Positions 25,698 to 33,529 of a stretch of 64,000 bases of DNA are shown piece after piece. Source of the DNA: Spirosoma montaniterrae (GTDB lineage: Bacteria > Bacteroidota > Bacteroidia > Cytophagales > Spirosomataceae); NCBI RefSeq assembly GCF_001988955.1, contig NZ_CP014263.1, positions 3,876,001-3,940,000 of the forward strand, in the 5' to 3' direction. The position numbers and the translations under genes were made by a program. The notes beneath the pieces were generated by a model. It was given only the letters and a program-made list of their open reading frames with translations, did no database searches and had not been told where the DNA came from. How positions within the stretch are numbered: the stretch's first letter is position 1; every line of letters starts with the position of its first letter.

Positions 25698-27389
25698 ATG
25701 CGTACACTGCGTACTCTCTTTATTGTTATTTTCTATTGCCTTCTTGCCGGAACCAGCTTCGCACAGCAAGAACAACAACCGGCAGAAGAAGAAAAACCGG
25801 CCGAAGAGCAACCCCAGTCTCTGCCTCAACCCAACGCAGTTACAGTTACCCAGATAGGTACCAGCAACACGGCCACGGCCAGCCAGGGGCAGGGCAATGG
25901 GGGTGGGTCGGGTCTGACCTCAACCATCAGTCAGGTGGGTACCGTGGGCGGCAACACAAATAACCTCGGCATCAGTAATCAGACCGGTAGTGGCCACACG
26001 TCCACGATCAACCAAAATGGTACGGCCACCTTCAACCGGGCGGCTGTCACGCAGCAGAGCAGCACGGACACCGAAGGAGGGAGCAACACGGCAACCCTGG
26101 AGCAGAACAACAGTGGAGGCACCGCGCAGCAAACGGGCGCACGCACGGGCATCGCGGCTACGGCAGGCAACTGGGCTGGAGTTTGGCAAAAGGGGGTGAG
26201 CAATACGGCCACTATTATGCAGAACAAAGGGGGGACCAAAGCCAATTTTGGCGAGATCTGGCAGCAGGGGTTCAGCAACACGGGTACAATTACTCAGTCG
26301 GGCGGAGCCACAAGCGGCAAGGCCGAGATTTTTCAGGGCATCAATACCCGCCCGACGGCCTTCGATGAGGGCAGCGTTGACATATCGGTGAGTGGCAACA
26401 CGGCCAGCATCAATCAGAACCAGAGCCAGAATAGCCTAAGCAAGGTAACCCAGACCAGCAACAATAATACCGCTACGGTGACTCAAAGGCTAAGTTCGGA
26501 CAACTCGGCTGTAATCTTCCAGGGAGCTACCGATGCCACGATAGCCGTGCCGGGCAGCAACGAGGCCACCATCGACCAGTCGGGTACCAGCAGCATGAAC
26601 TCGGCTTCGGCCCTGCAAACGGGTACCAACGGCCTGATTGAAATCTTGCAGAAAAACAACAGCACCAACAGCGTTGCCTACGTTCAGCAAGTGTCGGGCA
26701 ACAAGTCAGAAGCCTACGTTCAGCAGGAGTTCGGTTCGCTCCGCGACGAAGCCACTATCATTCAGTACGGTGATCAGCACAAAGCCGCTACGTCGCAGGT
26801 CTTGGGATCGGACAATGTAGCCACCATCCGGCAGGGATCGGCCACTGTTACGGGCAGCGCAAAAAACCAGGCAGCCACCTACCAGAGTTCAGCTACCAGC
26901 AATACCATCAGCATTGGTCAGAACCAGACCACCGCTGGAGAGCGCAACTTCGCGCAGGTGGAGCAGGGCTTTGCGTCCTCAACAAGTACGGCCAACCGGG
27001 CATCCATTATGCAGGAGGGGTCATTCAATACAGCCATTGCCGTTCAGAAAGGCAGCAGCAACACAGCCACCGTCGAACAGTCGGGCAACTACAACGTGGT
27101 GACCGGGCCTGCCGAAGCCCGCTTTCCGGCCAATACGCAAACGTATAAAACGGGCGCGTCACAAGATGGTTCGGGCAACAGTTTAGTAGTTACGCAAACC
27201 GCCGATGACGCAACGGCCACCAAATTTAACCTGGGCAATCTGAGCCAGACCGGTATGAACAACCAGCTTATACTAAACCAGACCATCACGTCTGGGGCAA
27301 CAGCCAACAACACGGCCACCATTACCCAGAATGGCAACAGTAATATGGCCAATGTTACCCAAACAAGCGAAATTAGCCGCGTGAGGTAG
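25698..27389 (+). CDS. Secreted curlin-type repeat protein (putative functional amyloid)
   Basis: 563 residues. A signal peptide (ending GTSFAQ) and a Glu/Pro/Gln linker precede about 450 residues rich in Asn, Gln, Thr, Ser, Gly and Ala. These are built from curlin-like strand-turn-strand repeats, with S-N-T-A-T-I-x-Q-x-G as the commonest form (GTSNTATASQGQG, GVSNTATIMQNKG, SNNNTATVTQRLS, GSSNTATVEQSGN, TANNTATITQNGNSN). This matches CsgA/CsgB repeats, where Ser/Asn and Gln ladders stack in the amyloid core. It is several times longer than E. coli CsgA (151 residues). No csgG, csgE or csgF is in the window. Likely role: extracellular fibre, matrix or adhesion. Composition is unlike the neighbours but typical of the family. 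Confidence 0.9.
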   Translation: MRTLRTLFIVIFYCLLAGTSFAQQEQQPAEEEKPAEEQPQSLPQPNAVTVTQIGTSNTATASQGQGNGGGSGLTSTISQVGTVGGNTNNLGISNQTGSGHTSTINQNGTATFNRAAVTQQSSTDTEGGSNTATLEQNNSGGTAQQTGARTGIAATAGNWAGVWQKGVSNTATIMQNKGGTKANFGEIWQQGFSNTGTITQSGGATSGKAEIFQGINTRPTAFDEGSVDISVSGNTASINQNQSQNSLSKVTQTSNNNTATVTQRLSSDNSAVIFQGATDATIAVPGSNEATIDQSGTSSMNSASALQTGTNGLIEILQKNNSTNSVAYVQQVSGNKSEAYVQQEFGSLRDEATIIQYGDQHKAATSQVLGSDNVATIRQGSATVTGSAKNQAATYQSSATSNTISIGQNQTTAGERNFAQVEQGFASSTSTANRASIMQEGSFNTAIAVQKGSSNTATVEQSGNYNVVTGPAEARFPANTQTYKTGASQDGSGNSLVVTQTADDATATKFNLGNLSQTGMNNQLILNQTITSGATANNTATITQNGNSNMANVTQTSEISRVR

Positions 27390-27402
27390 CGTAAAGCCAA
27401 GC

Positions 27403-27438
27403 AAAAAGCCGCGCTTGAGAACAGGCGCGGCTTTTTTT
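27403..27438. terminator. Bidirectional terminator after the curlin-repeat gene
   Basis: AAAAAGCCGCGC pairs with GCGCGGCTTTTTTT around a TTGAGAACAG loop, between convergent genes. Runs of A and T on both sides allow use from either strand. Confidence 0.88.
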
Positions 27439-27452
27439 AGATTGACGATGGC

Positions 27453-28331
27453 TTACACATCACATAGCAACACGGCCTCTTTCAGGCTCGTGAGCGGGTC
27501 ACGTTTGGGGATGAACTCCTGCGCTACGTAGCCCTTAAAGCCGGTTTCAACAATGGCCTTCATTACGGCGGGGTAATAAATCTCCTGTGTGTTGTCGATT
27601 TCGTTACGTCCGGGGTTGCCGCCCGTATGGTAATGGCCGATATAATCTTTGTGCTGCCGGATGGTGCGGATGATGTCGCCCTCCATAATCTGCATATGAT
27701 AGATGTCATAGAGCAGTTTAATGTTCGGCGAACCGACCTGTTTACACATATCCACGCCCCAGGCCGTGTGATCGCACATGTAATCTTTGTGATCGACCTT
27801 GCTGTTGAGCAATTCCATTATGATGGTAATGCCGTATTTTTCAGCACTCGGCATCAGGCGTTTCAGGCCAGTAGCGCAATTTTTAGCTCCTTCTTCATCG
27901 CTCATGCCGCGTCGGTTGCCCGAAAAGCAGATTATAGTATTCAGCCCGGCCTCTTTCAGTTTTGGGAAAACGGCCTCGTAGCTGGCAACCAACTCATCGT
28001 GCAGTTTGGGATCGTTGAAACCGCGTTCGATGCCCAAACCTGCCCCCTGCGGCAGAGCCGACGTCAGGCCGTATTTTTTCAAGACAGGCCATTCGCTGGG
28101 GCCGGTCAGTTCGATAGATTTAATACCGATGTCTTTGGCCGCTTTGCAGAGGTCTTCGAGCGGAATTTTGCTGTAGCACCACCGGCATACCGAATGGTTG
28201 ATATTACCTTTCAGGGCCGGGGCTGCGGCATCGGCGGTTGACGTGGTCATAGTTTCAGCAAATGATTGCGTAAGGGCAGGCAGCGTCAGGGCTGTGCCGG
28301 TTATGGTCTTGAGTGCGTGTCGGCGGAACAT
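27453..28331 (-). CDS. Tat-exported sugar phosphate isomerase/epimerase (hydroxypyruvate isomerase-like TIM barrel)
   Basis: 292 residues. A twin-arginine leader (RRHALKTITGTALTLPAL) is followed by a xylose-isomerase-like TIM barrel: HSVCRWCYSKIPLEDLC, IKSIELTGPSEWPVLKKYG, LNTIICFSGNRRGMSDEEG, ITIIMELLNSKVDH, metal-site strands KLLYDIYHMQIMEGD, and GHYHTGGNPGRNEIDN and YVAQEFIPKRDP. Glu, Asp, His and Glu ligands are all present. Relatives act on hydroxypyruvate, tagatose/fructose epimers or keto-sugars. It forms a probable unit with the DUF1080 gene upstream on the same strand, pointing to extracytoplasmic glycoside or keto-sugar processing rather than glyoxylate metabolism. Confidence 0.88.
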   Translation of the reverse strand: MFRRHALKTITGTALTLPALTQSFAETMTTSTADAAAPALKGNINHSVCRWCYSKIPLEDLCKAAKDIGIKSIELTGPSEWPVLKKYGLTSALPQGAGLGIERGFNDPKLHDELVASYEAVFPKLKEAGLNTIICFSGNRRGMSDEEGAKNCATGLKRLMPSAEKYGITIIMELLNSKVDHKDYMCDHTAWGVDMCKQVGSPNIKLLYDIYHMQIMEGDIIRTIRQHKDYIGHYHTGGNPGRNEIDNTQEIYYPAVMKAIVETGFKGYVAQEFIPKRDPLTSLKEAVLLCDV

Positions 28332-28349
28332 ACGTTTGTTTATTTTACA

Positions 28350-28431
28350 TGTAGAGACGCAACCCTTTGCGTCTCCTCGTGCGTCAGCAAAACCATCCGG
28401 TGTCAGAGACGCAAAATCTTGCGTCTCTACA
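28350..28431. repeat. Paired REP-like palindromes, AGAGACGCAA family
   Basis: GTAGAGACGCAAccctTTGCGTCTC (28351-28375) and its inverted partner AGAGACGCAAAATCTTGCGTCTCTAC (28405-28430) form two hairpins that also pair with each other. The second hairpin overlaps the stop codon of the DUF1080 gene. It lies between the two genes of a probable operon. Confidence 0.75.
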
Positions 28432-29152
28432 GCTCCCGAATGCGAATGTTGCGATACCAGACTTTGTCGCCGTGGTCTTGCAGGGCGATATGACCAGTTG
28501 CGTATTTACCAAAACCTTCCCAGCCTTTGAACTTGCTTTCGGCTACCATTGCGTCCCATTCGGGGCCGGAGGTCGGGTAATCGGCTATTTTCTTGCCGTT
28601 CAGATAGTGTTCGGCGCGACCGTTGTTAACTACCAACCGGGCTTTGTTCCACTCACCGGCGGGTTTGGCAGCATTGGGCGTGATGGGTTTTTGCAAATCG
28701 TACAAGGCTCCGGCAGTGCGGTTTCCATCGCGACCCTGCTTGGCGTCGGGATGGCGTTCGTTGTCTAAGACCTGCATTTCGGGGCCGGTTTGGTAGGTGG
28801 CTTTGAATTTCGGGTCTTCGTGAACGCGGTAAATGATACCGCTGTTGCCGCCTTCAGCAATTTTCCACTCAATTTCAAGTTCAAAGTTGGTGTATTCTTT
28901 GTCGGAAACGATGTCGCCACCGCCCCGGCCACCAGCGTAGTGAATAGCCCCGTTATCGACCGTCCACTTGTCGGAAACGGGTTGCCCGGCTTTGAGATAG
29001 TTGTGCCAGCCGGTCAGGGTTTTTCCGTCGAAGAGTGATTCCCACTTCCCTTTTTTGGGCTTCAGAGGTGTTGGATTGGCCTCTACGGATAGGCTGTTGA
29101 GTAAAAAAGCCACGGCCAGTAAACCGGCAAATGAGATGCGAAATTTGTTCAT
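28427..29152 (-). CDS. DUF1080 family protein (3-keto-disaccharide hydrolase-like)
   Basis: 241 residues with a signal peptide (FAGLLAVAFLLNSLSVEA). The jelly-roll DUF1080 fold is clear: WESLFDGKTLTGWHNYL, DKWTVDNGAIHYAGGRGGGDIVSDKEYTNFELEIEWKIAEGGNSGIIYRV, GPEMQVLDNERHPDAKQGRD, AGALYDLQ, GEWNKARLVVNNGRAEHYLNGKKIADY and HIALQDHGDKVWYRNIRIREL. Members have been linked to hydrolysis of 3-keto-glycosides after dehydrogenation by an oxidoreductase. It is upstream of a sugar isomerase on the same strand, and the window also holds GMC dehydrogenases and an exported Gfo/Idh/MocA protein, which fits such a pathway but they are not adjacent. Confidence 0.92.
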   Translation of the reverse strand: MNKFRISFAGLLAVAFLLNSLSVEANPTPLKPKKGKWESLFDGKTLTGWHNYLKAGQPVSDKWTVDNGAIHYAGGRGGGDIVSDKEYTNFELEIEWKIAEGGNSGIIYRVHEDPKFKATYQTGPEMQVLDNERHPDAKQGRDGNRTAGALYDLQKPITPNAAKPAGEWNKARLVVNNGRAEHYLNGKKIADYPTSGPEWDAMVAESKFKGWEGFGKYATGHIALQDHGDKVWYRNIRIREL

Positions 29153-29367
29153 GATTTAAGCAAATTGATAATAGATTGTGCGTTGGAGTGCTGTAAACTA
29201 ACAAAGTTTATTCGTATCATTCTGGATAAACCCAAAAAACGTTACCATCAACAGGGGCAGCGGGGTCAATCCAGCCAAAACGCTGCTGTATTCAAAAAGC
29301 ACAAAGACTATTCTCATTACCCAATCAGGCTGGTTAAAAAGCAAAATAGATGCAATTTTACGCCCCC

Positions 29368-29375
29368 TAAATTTG
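29368..29375 (+). promoter_or_regulatory. Putative -7 box of the moeB-like gene
   Basis: TAAATTTG matches TAnnTTTG, 43 bp before the ATG at 29419. The 215 bp upstream to the divergent DUF1080 gene hold nothing else recognised. Confidence 0.4.
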
Positions 29376-29418
29376 TTTCAATAGAACTACGTAACACACG
29401 CAAGTACCCAACACCATC

Positions 29419-30561
29419 ATGGAAGCAACGACCCTTATTCCTGCCGAAAAACAACGTTATCAAAAGCACCTGAACCTGCCCGAAATAGGCACTACCGGCC
29501 AATTACGGCTAAAAAATGCCCGTGTACTGGTGGTAGGGGCCGGCGGACTGGGGTGTCCGGTATTACTGTATTTAACGGCGGCTGGCGTAGGCACCATCGG
29601 CATTATCGACCCCGATGTGGTTGACCTGAGCAACCTGCAACGGCAGGTGCTCTATACAACCGATCAGGTTGGAAAACCAAAGGCAAAAATGGCTGTGAGC
29701 CACCTCAACCGGCTCAATCCCGATCTGACGTTCGACACGTATTCTACCGCACTTGATTTAAGCAACGCCCGCACTCTTATCGAGAAATATGACATAGTAG
29801 TTGACTGCACCGACAATTTTAAGGTTCGGTACGTAGTCAACGACGTTTGTGTAACACTCGGCAAACCGTTTGTATATGGTGCCATTCACCGTTTTGAAGG
29901 GCAGGTAGCCGTACTGAATGCTGAACTAACAAATTCAGCCCCAACCCGGCGCGGGCCAACCTACCGCTGTCTGTTTCCCGAAGAACCTAATGCGATCGAG
30001 ATTCCCAACTGTGCCGTTACGGGCGTATTGGGCGTGTTGCCGGGTGTGGTTGGCACGTATCAGGCCAGCGAAGTTATCAAGCTTATCACCGGCATCGGCC
30101 AGCCGCTAACCGAACACCTGCTGATGATTGACCTGCTAACCATGCAGCAACAGAAAATCAAAACGAAACGCCGGGCCGACGCCGACGAACTGGCCCGCAA
30201 AGGATTGCTCGGGACGCGGCCCGCACCGGTCGAGTCGGGGCCAAAAAAACTGTCGCCCCAAGAATTGGCCGACCGACTTTCCCAGGGCGAAGACATTTTT
30301 CTGCTCGACGTTCGCGAACGGCCCGAATTTGATCTGTGCCACTTAGACGGTGCCGTGCTGATTCCGGTAGGTATGATACCGAACAATCGTAAACGCATTC
30401 CAACCGACCGGCCCGTTGTGGTCTATTGTCATCACGGCATCCGCTCGGCCAACGTAGCGCAGTATCTCTACGCGCAGGAGGGCCTCACGAACCTTTACAA
30501 CCTCGAAGGCGGCATTCACGCCTGGGCACTCGAAATTGAACCCGAAATGGCCGTGTATTGA
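29419..30561 (+). CDS. moeB: ThiF/MoeB-type adenylyltransferase fused to rhodanese
   Basis: 380 residues. The E1-like domain (1-250) activates a sulfur-carrier C-terminus with ATP: RYQKHLNLPEIG, VLVVGAGGLGCPVLLYLTAAG, GIIDPDVVDLSNLQRQVLYT, GKPKA, DCTDNF and GVLGVLPGVVGTYQASEVIKLI. The rhodanese domain (265-375) has LLDVRERPEFDLCHLDGA and the active loop VVYCHHGIRSANVA with the persulfide Cys. It should serve molybdopterin or thiamin/thiocarboxylate sulfur transfer. Only one Cys of the usual CxxC zinc knuckles remains (TYRCLFP, and no CxxC near KTKRRADADEL), so the structural zinc site is probably absent. Whether MoaD or ThiS is the partner cannot be told. Confidence 0.92.
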   Translation: MEATTLIPAEKQRYQKHLNLPEIGTTGQLRLKNARVLVVGAGGLGCPVLLYLTAAGVGTIGIIDPDVVDLSNLQRQVLYTTDQVGKPKAKMAVSHLNRLNPDLTFDTYSTALDLSNARTLIEKYDIVVDCTDNFKVRYVVNDVCVTLGKPFVYGAIHRFEGQVAVLNAELTNSAPTRRGPTYRCLFPEEPNAIEIPNCAVTGVLGVLPGVVGTYQASEVIKLITGIGQPLTEHLLMIDLLTMQQQKIKTKRRADADELARKGLLGTRPAPVESGPKKLSPQELADRLSQGEDIFLLDVRERPEFDLCHLDGAVLIPVGMIPNNRKRIPTDRPVVVYCHHGIRSANVAQYLYAQEGLTNLYNLEGGIHAWALEIEPEMAVY

Positions 30562-30699
30562 CAGTGAACAATTATCAGCCAGCAGCCAACAGTTGCGCGG
30601 TGCGTTTCCGTAAAACCTGTTCACCGTTGGTTATTTTTGCAGCACAGAATACCGTGAACCGAACGCCACTGTTGGTTGTTGGCTGTTCACTGATCACTG
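30562..30699. repeat. Inverted repeat of the GTGAACnGCCAACAG family with internal promoter-like box
   Basis: CAGTGAACAATTATCAGCC...AGCCAACAG at 30562-30592 pairs with CTGTTGGTTGTTGGCTGTTC at 30669-30688. The centre includes GCGCGGTGCGTTTCCGTA shared with the repeat at 21158, and TATTTTTG (30632-30639), a perfect TAnnTTTG box 66 bp before panD. Confidence 0.65.
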
Positions 30700-30705
30700 A
30701 ATGCC

Positions 30706-31059
30706 ATGTTCGTCAACTTATTAAAATCCAAACTTCACCGCGTTCGGGTCACACAGGCCGAACTAAATTATGTCGGCAGCATCACCATCGACGAAGACCT
30801 GATGGACGCGGCTGGCCTCGTTGAAAATGAGCAGGTTCACGTCGTAAATAACAACAACGGTGAGCGGCTGATTACGTATGTCATTAAAGGGGAGCGCGGT
30901 ACAGGAATCATCTGTCTGAATGGCGCAGCCGCCCGGCGGGCACAGGTCGGCGATATTGTCATTATCATTTCGTATGCCATGATGACCATTGACGAAGCGA
31001 AGACCCACAAACCTACCGTTGTTTTCCCGGACGATAATAACCGGCTGGTCAACACGTGA
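30706..31059 (+). CDS. panD: Aspartate 1-decarboxylase
   Basis: 117 residues. It makes beta-alanine from L-aspartate for pantothenate and coenzyme A, using a pyruvoyl group made by self-cleavage. The cleavage site is Gly24-Ser25 in [18 protein letters not shown]; also [14 protein letters not shown] at the start, [50 protein letters not shown]. Length and all core residues are normal. ATG at 30706. A terminator follows, so it is probably expressed alone or from the repeat-embedded promoter. Confidence 0.97.
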   Translation: MFVNLLKSKLHRVRVTQAELNYVGSITIDEDLMDAAGLVENEQVHVVNNNNGERLITYVIKGERGTGIICLNGAAARRAQVGDIVIIISYAMMTIDEAKTHKPTVVFPDDNNRLVNT

Positions 31060-31099
31060 CCTGCCTGCCGTTCACAAACGTTTAACGCCCATCTGGGTG

Positions 31100-31130
31100 A
31101 AACTCCGTTACTTTGTAGCGGAGTTTTTTG
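31100..31130 (+). terminator. Rho-independent terminator after panD
   Basis: AACTCCGttactttgtagCGGAGTTTTTTG, 42 bp after the panD stop, a short hairpin with T run. Confidence 0.85.
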
Positions 31131-31138
31131 TCATCCAG

Positions 31139-31243
31139 TAACGCGGCTGGAAAGCCGCTGTCTTAAAAACGTGCACGGCGCGCTGTCCCAAAACGCACAC
31201 GGCGCATCGTTTGCCAACTACCTGCGGCTTTCCAGCCGCATTA
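31139..31243. repeat. Inverted pair of REP-like palindromes, ACGCGGCTGGAAAGCCGC family
   Basis: TAACGCGGCTGGAAAGCCGC (31139-31158) and GCGGCTTTCCAGCCGCATTA (31224-31243) are mirror copies separated by about 65 bp that contain ACGTGCACGGCGCGC and ACGCACACGGCGC. The unit resembles, with substitutions, the ACGCGGGTGGAAACCCGC palindromes that flank the RAYT gene at 38.9-39.7 kb. Confidence 0.75.
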
Positions 31244-31248
31244 CCCGT

Positions 31249-32304
31249 ATGAACAGTAAGAAAGTTATTCAGTACCTGATTTCGTTAGCCATTGCAGGGG
31301 GGCTGCTATGGTTCACCTTCAACCAAAGTAATCTCGACGCTGCCGACCTGTGGGCAAAAATCAAAGCTGCCGATTATCGGTGGGTGCTGGTTTCTGCCCT
31401 TCTGACCATTGTGGCCCACTGGAGCCGGGCCGAACGCTGGCGGGTGTTGCTGGAGCCGGTGGTGCCGCAACGCCCTACCTCGCTCGATGCCACGGTCAGC
31501 GTTCTGACGGGCTATTTAGCCAATCTGGCCCTGCCCCGTGCGGGCGAAGTGGCCCGCTGCGGCACGCTTTACCGGCTGTCTGGCGTGCCAGTCAATGTGA
31601 GTTTCGGTACGGTAGTGGCCGAGCGGCTGTTCGACGTATTGATGCTGTTACTACTGCTGGGCGCAACCTTTGTGCTGGAATTCGACCGGCTGAGCCAGTT
31701 TTTCATGGAGTTTCTGGGCGGCAAAGTACCAGGTCAGGGAGCGGGCGGTTCGGGTTTGCTCATAGTGGCCGGAGCGGTGCTGCTGGGAATGGCCGCATTG
31801 GGGTGGTTCTTGTTTCGGCGTTATCGACATGTTCTTGACCAGAACCCATTGTATCAGAAAATCAGCGGGTTTGTGGTTGGCCTGCTCGAAGGACTGCTGA
31901 GCGTTCGTAAACTCCGCCGACCGGGGGCATTTATCGTTCATACGCTGCTGATCTGGACAATGTATTATCTGATGTCGTACACCCTGTTTTTTGCCATGCC
32001 TGCCACGGCTAATCTTAGCCCGCTGGCTGGTCTGACCATTCTGGTGGTTGGTTCGCTGGGCATGGCCGCACCTACGCCGGGCGGCATCGGGTCGTTTCAC
32101 CTGCTGGTGGGGCAAGTGGCTTTGCTGTATGACCTGAGCAGTCAGGATGGGCAGGTGCTGGCAACGTTCATCCACGGCGTTTCGACAGTGATGATTATTA
32201 TCCTGGGCGTTCTGGCCCTGTTATTCGTGCTGCTTCGCGGCAACAAAGCCACGCCAGCCGCCGACGTCCCCAACGCGACAAAACCCGTCGATGTGGCGCG
32301 GTAA
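31249..32304 (+). CDS. Lysylphosphatidylglycerol synthase/flippase-like integral membrane protein
   Basis: About 351 residues from the ATG at 31249; a longer frame reaches back through the REP-like repeat and is rejected. About eight hydrophobic helices, with family signatures ADYRWVLVSALLTIVAHWSRAERWRVLLEP, GYLANLALPRAGEVARCGTLYRLSGVPVNVSFGTVVAERLFDVLMLLLLLG and GMAAPTPGGIGSFHLLVGQVALLY. This is the membrane region of MprF-like proteins without the tRNA-dependent synthase part. Relatives are annotated as lipid or polyprenyl-glycolipid flippases; the cargo is unknown. Ends in a polar tail. The toxin-antitoxin pair follows 30 bp later. Confidence 0.88.
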   Translation: MNSKKVIQYLISLAIAGGLLWFTFNQSNLDAADLWAKIKAADYRWVLVSALLTIVAHWSRAERWRVLLEPVVPQRPTSLDATVSVLTGYLANLALPRAGEVARCGTLYRLSGVPVNVSFGTVVAERLFDVLMLLLLLGATFVLEFDRLSQFFMEFLGGKVPGQGAGGSGLLIVAGAVLLGMAALGWFLFRRYRHVLDQNPLYQKISGFVVGLLEGLLSVRKLRRPGAFIVHTLLIWTMYYLMSYTLFFAMPATANLSPLAGLTILVVGSLGMAAPTPGGIGSFHLLVGQVALLYDLSSQDGQVLATFIHGVSTVMIIILGVLALLFVLLRGNKATPAADVPNATKPVDVAR

Positions 32305-32309
32305 TTGGT

Positions 32310-32317
32310 TATATTTG
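32310..32317 (+). promoter_or_regulatory. Putative -7 box of the toxin-antitoxin pair
   Basis: TATATTTG matches TAnnTTTG exactly, 17 bp before the antitoxin ATG. Autoregulation by the antitoxin would be expected here; no dyad was recognised. Confidence 0.45.
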
Positions 32318-32333
32318 TAAAAAGACGACAGCC

Positions 32334-32582
32334 ATGAGCATCGCAGAAGAATTGCACAAAACTATCGATGAACTGACGGCAGACCGGCAGCAGGAGTTGC
32401 TTGAAACTGCTCGCGAATTATTGCGGAACCAAACCGAGCCAGAGCCTGAAAATCCAAAAACTGATTCAGAACTCAATCAGGAGTTAATACGACGATACCA
32501 ACACCTGCGCCAACACCCCGACCAGCTTGTTTCTGCCAGATCGTCAAACCAAACTGTACGGGATAAGCACGGCTGGCTATAA
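32334..32582 (+). CDS. Putative antitoxin partner of a ParE/RelE toxin
   Basis: 82 residues, ATG at 32334. N-terminal helices (MSIAEELHKTIDELTADRQQELLETARELL) precede a charged linker and a C-terminal stretch with positive and aromatic residues (ELIRRYQHLRQHPDQLV). I recognise no named family, but size, charge pattern and the 3-bp gap to a ParE-like toxin gene fit an antitoxin that wraps its toxin through the C-terminus. DNA binding is not visible from motifs alone. Confidence 0.7.
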   Translation: MSIAEELHKTIDELTADRQQELLETARELLRNQTEPEPENPKTDSELNQELIRRYQHLRQHPDQLVSARSSNQTVRDKHGWL

Positions 32583-32585
32583 TTT

Positions 32586-32894
32586 ATGTACGAAACATTT
32601 TTAACCTTTTTGGCCCAACAGGAACGGGATGATGCTATTGAGTGGTTCACCAAAGAAAGTCCAGCGCAGGCTCGAAATTGGCTTGACGAATTCGACCGCT
32701 TACTTGATCGATTAGAAAACAACCCTTTTCAATACGCTGAACATCTGCTGTTTATACGCCGGGCTAAACTACATAAGTTTCCATACCATGTGTTTTATGC
32801 CGTCGATGAAATAAATTATTCGGTTGAGATAATTGGTATTCAACATACCAGCCGAGACCCCAATATCATCCGCCGTCGTATCAATTTTGAGTAA
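32586..32894 (+). CDS. ParE/RelE-superfamily toxin
   Basis: 102 residues, ATG at 32586. Family pattern: LAQQERDDAIEWFTKESPAQARNWLDEFDRLLDRLENNPFQYAE, then RRAKLHKFPYHVFYAVDEINYSVEIIGIQHTSRDP, with the Arg-rich central strand and final RRRI. ParE members poison gyrase while RelE members cleave ribosome-bound mRNA; the alpha-hairpin of this protein is closer to ParE. Directly follows the putative antitoxin. Its stop is followed one base later by the GTG of the nucleotidyltransferase, so the module shares a transcript with it. Confidence 0.85.
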   Translation: MYETFLTFLAQQERDDAIEWFTKESPAQARNWLDEFDRLLDRLENNPFQYAEHLLFIRRAKLHKFPYHVFYAVDEINYSVEIIGIQHTSRDPNIIRRRINFE

Positions 32895-32895
32895 C

Positions 32896-33375
32896 GTGAC
32901 CGAATCAAAAATCTTATCCCGCCAGCAGGCAGCAGAGCAGGCCGAACAGTGGCGTAACAGCGGGCAGCGCATTGTTTTTACCAACGGCTGTTTCGACATC
33001 GTTCACCTGGGCCATATCGACTATCTGGAAAAAGCCCGTGCGCTCGGTAATCGGTTGATACTGGGCCTCAACACCGATGCTTCGGTAAGCTGTATCAAAG
33101 GCCCTTTGCGCCCGGTGGTGAACGAATACGCCCGCGCCCGACTGATGGCTGCCCTCGAATTTGTAGACGCCGTGACGCTTTTCGGCGAAGACACACCCCT
33201 CGAACTAATTTATACCATTCGGCCCGACGTACTGGTGAAAGGCAACGACTACACAGTAGCCACCATTGTTGGAGCCGATTTTGTGCTAAGCAACGGCGGC
33301 AGCGTCGAAACCATCGAACTCGTACCCGGCTACTCGACCACAAAGCTGATCGAACGCATCAAACAGAGTTACTGA
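32896..33375 (+). CDS. rfaE2: D-glycero-beta-D-manno-heptose 1-phosphate adenylyltransferase-like (RfaE2/HldE C-terminal type)
   Basis: About 159 residues if started at the GTG at 32896, one base after the toxin stop; a TTG at 32887 is an alternative. The cytidylyltransferase fold has the HxGH motif in IVFTNGCFDIVHLGHIDYLEKARALGNRLILGLNTDASVSCIKGPLRPV, then RARLMAALEFVDAVTLFGEDTPLELIYTIRPDVLVKGNDYTV, the heptose-phosphate family signature. It activates heptose phosphate to ADP-heptose for LPS core or surface glycan. The kinase domain of HldE is absent; an RfaE1 partner is not in the window. Confidence 0.9.
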   Translation: MTESKILSRQQAAEQAEQWRNSGQRIVFTNGCFDIVHLGHIDYLEKARALGNRLILGLNTDASVSCIKGPLRPVVNEYARARLMAALEFVDAVTLFGEDTPLELIYTIRPDVLVKGNDYTVATIVGADFVLSNGGSVETIELVPGYSTTKLIERIKQSY

Positions 33376-33529
33376 TTGTAGCGCAGAACGCACTTTGTGT
33401 CAACAGACGGTGTTTGTGACAGATAAACGGCGACTTTGGCGGGATACTTTTTGCCTTCGATTGTTGTTTATTCAATAGCAGCGTAGTACGTTGCATCTCA
33501 AAATGATTTACTAACCTAACCAACTGACC

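Noticed and set aside
25920..27400. Long antisense frames across the curlin-repeat gene
   Set aside because: They arise from the repetitive composition of the real gene and have no independent features.
31171..31248. Upstream start for the flippase-like gene
   Set aside because: The extra residues are encoded by the REP-like palindrome; family similarity begins after the ATG at 31249.
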